From contig JAFZGH010000037.1 in assembly GCA_017555465.1 (NCBI GenBank), forward strand, positions 1 through 5,892: a DNA stretch of 5,892 nt, read 5' to 3'. Both the position numbers and the translations under genes were made by a program. The DNA is from Akkermansia sp. Its GTDB lineage: Bacteria; Verrucomicrobiota; Verrucomicrobiia; Verrucomicrobiales; Akkermansiaceae. The notes below the pieces were generated by a model, which was given only the letters and a program-made list of their open reading frames with translations, was not told the DNA's origin and made no database searches. This document shows, piece by piece, positions 3,102-5,892 of the stretch. Every line of letters starts with the position of its first letter. Positions within the stretch are counted from its first letter, which is position 1.

Positions 3102-4487
3102 ATGAGTTACGACCTGATTGTGATTGGTGGCGGCCCTGCCGGCTATGTTGGAGCCATCCGCGCAGCCCAGCTGGGGAAACGCGTTGCCTGTGTGGAGCGC
3201 GAGCGCGTGGGCGGTACCTGCCTGAACTGGGGCTGCATTCCGACCAAAGCCCTGCTCAAGAACGGCGAGGTCTACAACACAATCAACAAACGCGCAGCCG
3301 AATTCGGCATTACCACAGAAGGTCTCAGCGTGGATTGGGAAGCCGTCATCGGCCGCTCCCGCCAGATCAGCGACCGCCTCTCTGCCGGTATCGCCTTCCT
3401 TTTCAAGAAGAACAAGATTGAGAACATCACCGGCGAAGCCCGCATTCCCGCACCCGGCAAGGTAGAAGTCACCGCTGCAGATGGCACAGTGACCACGCTG
3501 GAAGCCCCGCAGATTCTCATCGCCACCGGTGCCCGTACCCGCGAAGTACCCGTATTCCCGTTCAATGGCAGAACCATCATCGGCAGCAAGGATGCGCTGG
3601 TCATGAAGAAGCGCCCTGAGAGCATGATTGTGATTGGCTCCGGCGCCATCGGCAGCGAACTTTCCTACGTGTACCACTGCTTCGGCACCAAGGTGACCCT
3701 GGTGGAAGCCCTGCCCCGCATCCTGCCCAATGAGGATGACGAAGTGAGCCAGGCCGTGGAGCGGTCGTTCAAGAAGCAGGGTATCACCTGCATGGCCGGT
3801 GCCAAGGTGGACGCCCTCCAGGATAACGGAGACAGCGTGACCGCCACCATCACCGCCAAGAACGGCAAGGTGCAGGAAATCACGGCCGATGTGTGCCTGG
3901 TGGCCATCGGCGTGGTGCCGGTTGTGCCTGAAGCCACCGGGCTGGAGCTCACCGACCGCGGCTTCATCAAGGTGAATGAGCGCTACGAAACCAGCATTCC
4001 CGGTGTGTATGCAGTAGGAGACTGCATCGGCGGTATCATGCTGGCCCACACCGCCAGCTACGAGGCCGAGCAGGCCGTGGAGGGCATGTATGTGGACGGC
4101 CACACCCCGAAGCAGGCAGCCAATGTGCCGGGCTGCACCTATTGCCACCCGCAGGTAGCCAGCGTGGGCAAGCGCGAGCGCGAGCTCAAGGAAGCCGGGG
4201 TGGAATACAAGGTGGGCAAGTTCCCGTTCCAGGCCATTGGCCGCGCCGTGGCCGGCGGCGATACGGAAGGCTTCGTGAAACTGCTTTTCGGCAAGGAACA
4301 CGGCGAGCTGCTGGGCGCACACATTGTGGGCGATAACGCCACCGAGCTCCTCACCGCACCGGAACTGGCGCTCAACAGTGAACTGACGGATGCCGACCTC
4401 AATGCCATGATTTACGCACACCCGACCCTCTCGGAAGCGATTCATGAAGCTGTGCTGGCGGCAGATGGCCGGGCGATTCACGCATAA
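3102..4487 (+). CDS. lpdA: Dihydrolipoyl dehydrogenase (E3)
   Basis: This FAD flavoenzyme reoxidises dihydrolipoamide on E2 or GcvH carriers with NAD+. It serves pyruvate and 2-oxoacid dehydrogenase complexes and/or glycine cleavage. The 461 residues are normal length. Visible: FAD-binding GGGPAG 9-14; redox disulfide C40/C45 in GGTCLNWGCIPTKALL; NAD-binding GSGAIG 179-184 followed by acidic E202; second FAD motif GVYAVGD 301-307; catalytic His-Glu pair H440/E445 in HPTLSE. All are intact. I chose the ATG at 3102 because MSYDLIVIGGG starts like family members. An in-frame ATG at 3093 adds MRS and has a purine-rich AGAAAGAG four bases upstream, so it is a real alternative. The frame is open further upstream to 2892, but that part is translated hairpin array. 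No E1 or E2 gene is adjacent; the GYF_2 gene follows after 15 bases. Confidence 0.97.
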   Translation: MSYDLIVIGGGPAGYVGAIRAAQLGKRVACVERERVGGTCLNWGCIPTKALLKNGEVYNTINKRAAEFGITTEGLSVDWEAVIGRSRQISDRLSAGIAFLFKKNKIENITGEARIPAPGKVEVTAADGTVTTLEAPQILIATGARTREVPVFPFNGRTIIGSKDALVMKKRPESMIVIGSGAIGSELSYVYHCFGTKVTLVEALPRILPNEDDEVSQAVERSFKKQGITCMAGAKVDALQDNGDSVTATITAKNGKVQEITADVCLVAIGVVPVVPEATGLELTDRGFIKVNERYETSIPGVYAVGDCIGGIMLAHTASYEAEQAVEGMYVDGHTPKQAANVPGCTYCHPQVASVGKRERELKEAGVEYKVGKFPFQAIGRAVAGGDTEGFVKLLFGKEHGELLGAHIVGDNATELLTAPELALNSELTDADLNAMIYAHPTLSEAIHEAVLAADGRAIHA

Positions 4488-4502
4488 TTTCTCCTGCTGA
4501 CC

Positions 4503-4856
4503 ATGGCACGCCAATTCTATTACGACACAGGCGCGGAAAAGGTGGGCCCCGTGAGCGGGGAAGACCTGGTTCGGCTGCGTGCCAGCGGGGATATCAGCGA
4601 TGAGACCTGGGTACGCCGGGCCGATAGTTCCACCTGGCGTCCGCTGCATACCGTCAACCTCCGCGAAGAAGAGGAAGAAGTGCGGAATCCCGGGTTCTTC
4701 ACGATGCTGAAGAACAGCGGTATGCTCGGCCCGCTCCTCATTCTCCTGCTGGGGCTGGTGCTCTTCATTATCATCACCATCGGCGCCATCAAGCTGTTCT
4801 GGCCAGTGCTGCTGGTGCTGTTCATCATCTGGCTTCTTTCCAAAGCACTGAAATGA
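4503..4856 (+). CDS. GYF_2-domain (DUF4339) membrane protein
   Basis: The N-terminal domain (about 5-48) has the GYF_2/DUF4339 pattern: FYYDTGAEKVGPVS, then an acidic/Leu helix, GDISDETWVRR, and a closing WRPL. A charged linker with EEEEE (55-59) follows, then two hydrophobic segments at about 77-97 and 100-114 with a short basic end. GYF_2 domains are thought to bind proline-rich peptides and are commonly fused to membrane segments in bacteria; no specific function is known. Its stop overlaps the next ATG (ATGA at 4853-4856), so translation is probably coupled to the TRIC-like gene. With lpdA 15 bases upstream, all three may share a transcript. No strong Shine-Dalgarno precedes the ATG at 4503 (CTCCTGCTGACC upstream). 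Confidence 0.85.
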   Translation: MARQFYYDTGAEKVGPVSGEDLVRLRASGDISDETWVRRADSSTWRPLHTVNLREEEEEVRNPGFFTMLKNSGMLGPLLILLLGLVLFIIITIGAIKLFWPVLLVLFIIWLLSKALK

Positions 4857-5593
4857 CTGGCGCAGAAACATACAGTCTGGATAGTCTGCAAGCCGTACAG
4901 GACTTCGGCGACCACCCCTTATTCTATATCTGCTGCATCTTTGCCACAGTCGTAGGCGCCATTGCCGGCGCCACGGCCTCCAGCCGCGTGCGCATGGATA
5001 TTGTGGGCGTGCTGGTGTGCGGCACCATCGCCTCACTGGGCGGCGGTACCGTGCGCGATATCCTGCTCAGCGGCATGATGACCCAGCAGGGCACCCCCGT
5101 CACCATTTACTGGGTAGTGGGGCACGATGTACAGTTCCTGGTCATGGCACTCATCACCTCCCTGGTCATGTTCTACCTGACCCGCTTCTGGAATCCGCCT
5201 GTGGGCACCATCCGCATTGCAGACGCTTTCGCCATGGCATTCTTCACCCTGCTGGGGGCTGCCAAGGCCTACTACCTCGGTTGCTCCGGCATTGTCTGCA
5301 TCTGCATGGGGGTGTGCACCGGCGTGGCTGGCGGCGCCCTGCGAGATGTACTTACCGGCAATGTGCCCTATGTCTTCCGCTCCAACGAGGTGTACGCCTC
5401 TGCGGCTTTCTCCGGCAGCCTGCTCTTCGTCATCTTGCAGTATTTCAACTGCCCCTACCAGATTTCCTACATCATGGGCACCATCGTGGTGTTCGTAGTG
5501 CGCATGGCCGCGGTCTACATGAACTGGCGCCTGCCCTCCTACCGCCCTCTGGCCGATATTGTGCATTCCGACGATTCCCGCCCCCACAACTGA
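4853..5593 (+). CDS. UPF0126 / TRIC-family membrane protein (predicted cation channel or glycine transporter)
   Basis: The protein has 246 residues and about seven hydrophobic segments arranged as an internal duplication. Each half carries the family hallmark: LGGGTVRDILL at 62-72 and AGGALRDVLTGNVPYVF at 159-175. In TRIC structures the Gly-rich break and the Arg-Asp pair line the pore. Bacterial members were called UPF0126 (YicG/YadS-like). Some have been crystallised as trimeric K+-permeable channels, and related proteins are annotated as glycine transporters, so the substrate is open. Typical length is 200-215. The extra residues are an N-terminal tail of about 20 (MTGAETYSLDSLQAVQDFGD) and a short hydrophilic C-terminus. 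The start codon is set by the ATGA overlap with the GYF_2 gene. Its stop (5591-5593) lies inside a 9-bp inverted repeat. Confidence 0.9.
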   Translation: MTGAETYSLDSLQAVQDFGDHPLFYICCIFATVVGAIAGATASSRVRMDIVGVLVCGTIASLGGGTVRDILLSGMMTQQGTPVTIYWVVGHDVQFLVMALITSLVMFYLTRFWNPPVGTIRIADAFAMAFFTLLGAAKAYYLGCSGIVCICMGVCTGVAGGALRDVLTGNVPYVFRSNEVYASAAFSGSLLFVILQYFNCPYQISYIMGTIVVFVVRMAAVYMNWRLPSYRPLADIVHSDDSRPHN

Positions 5594-5619
5594 GCCCCCT
5601 CCCCTCCTGTGCTCAGTTG
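5587..5619. other. 9-bp inverted repeat between the TRIC-like gene and clpB
   Basis: CAACTGAGC (5587-5595) and GCTCAGTTG (5611-5619) are perfectly complementary around a 15-base C/T-rich loop. The repeat covers the end of the TRIC-like gene and the first bases of the clpB -35 box. No T-tract follows on either side, so it is a poor intrinsic terminator. The overlap with the promoter allows an operator role. It does not match the CIRCE sequence bound by HrcA. Confidence 0.5.
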
Positions 5620-5644
5620 GAGAAAATTTACAACTTCGCATAAT
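5617..5644 (+). promoter_or_regulatory. Probable clpB promoter
   Basis: TTGGAG (5617-5622), a 16-bp spacer and CATAAT (5639-5644), with an alternative TAATAT at 5641-5646. The predicted transcript starts near 5651 and has a leader of about 35-40 bases. It resembles a housekeeping promoter more than an enterobacterial sigma32 type. Confidence 0.5.
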
Positions 5645-5688
5645 ATTTTTGAACACATGAGCCACCTGGCAGCATCAAACGCATTATG

Positions 5689-5892
5689 ATGAATAACAAC
5701 CTTACTACAAAATTCATGGAAGGCCTGCAGGCCGCGCAGAAAGCCGCGCAATCTGCAGGGCGTGCGCAGATATACCCGGCAGAGCTTCTGCTGGCACTCA
5801 TGCAGCAGGAAGGCGGCGTACTGGGAGCCGTGCTGACCCGCGCCGGGGTAGACAGCACCCGCCTGAAGCGTGAACTGGAAGCCCAGCTGGAA
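5689..5892 (+). CDS. clpB: ATP-dependent chaperone ClpB, N-terminal part (cut by window end)
   Basis: Only the first 68 residues are visible and the frame is open at the window edge. They match the ClpB N-terminal (Clp-N) domain: a starting helix LTTKFMEGLQAAQKAAQSAG, then QIYPAELLLALMQQEGG (standing in for the family's EPEHLLLALL...G) and VLGAVLTRAGVDSTRLKRELE. ClpB is a cytoplasmic hexameric AAA+ disaggregase that works with DnaK on aggregated proteins after stress. Two in-frame ATGs are adjacent (5686 and 5689); I use the second because MNNNL resembles usual starts, but either is possible. No Shine-Dalgarno is obvious. A 10-codon reading frame in the leader (5657-5689) ends by overlapping the start. 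ClpC is less likely from the N-terminal sequence, but the Walker motifs that would settle it are outside the window. Confidence 0.87.
   Translation, partial: MNNNLTTKFMEGLQAAQKAAQSAGRAQIYPAELLLALMQQEGGVLGAVLTRAGVDSTRLKRELEAQLE

Noticed and set aside
2832..5036. A 734-codon open frame on the minus strand across lpdA, the GYF_2 gene and part of the TRIC-like gene
   Set aside because: It is antisense to well-supported genes, rich in His/Gly/Ala as expected from the complement of GC-biased codons, and shows no recognisable domain.
5587..5619. CIRCE element for clpB
   Set aside because: Arms and gap (N15) do not match the CIRCE consensus TTAGCACTC-N9-GAGTGCTAA.

Overview
The window is a stretch of bacterial chromosome with GC-rich, tightly packed housekeeping genes, interrupted by two AT-richer small genes of the four-helix-bundle (S23 / 23S rRNA intervening-sequence protein) family, each lying next to an array of short hairpins. 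There is no rRNA or tRNA here to fix the taxonomy. Weak Shine-Dalgarno sequences, the small cysteine lipoprotein and the gene set make me guess a Verrucomicrobiota (Akkermansia-like) gut bacterium; confidence in that is low.

Layout. 1-325 (+): 3' part of a four-helix-bundle gene whose start lies left of the window. 326-554: intergenic, filled from 394 by six perfect hairpins separated by a constant 7-base ATGAATT spacer, ending in a seventh hairpin that is also the mnmE terminator. 551-1879 (-): mnmE, a tRNA wobble-uridine modification GTPase. 1880-2097: divergent promoter region. 2098-2223 (+): a 41-residue polyglutamine lipoprotein with a clear promoter and intrinsic terminator. 2301-3040: a compact element of about 740 bp. 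It is a complete four-helix-bundle gene (2464-2823, -) flanked by two near-identical inverted arrays of six hairpins each. 3102-4487 (+): lpdA, dihydrolipoamide dehydrogenase. 4503-4856 (+): GYF_2-domain membrane protein. 4853-5593 (+): UPF0126/TRIC-like membrane protein, overlapping the previous gene by ATGA. 5689 to the window end (+): N-terminus of clpB behind its own promoter.

The housekeeping part is ordinary. lpdA, the GYF_2 gene and the TRIC-like gene look like one transcription unit. clpB starts a new one. mnmE and the lipoprotein gene diverge from a shared intergenic region.

The notable part is the pairing of four-helix-bundle genes with hairpin arrays. The hairpins differ in stem sequence, but nearly all (15 of 19 by hand count) carry a GNA or GNNA loop, and always on the strand that reads toward the small gene. 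Spacers are short, AT-rich and nearly constant within an array, and differ between the two elements. The left and right arrays of the complete element are inverted copies at about 93% identity over 127 positions, with changes mostly in loops and spacers. No transposase, reverse transcriptase or RAYT gene is present. I read this as a small element family, possibly related to 23S rRNA intervening sequences but sitting between protein genes, whose mode of spread and function the sequence does not reveal.
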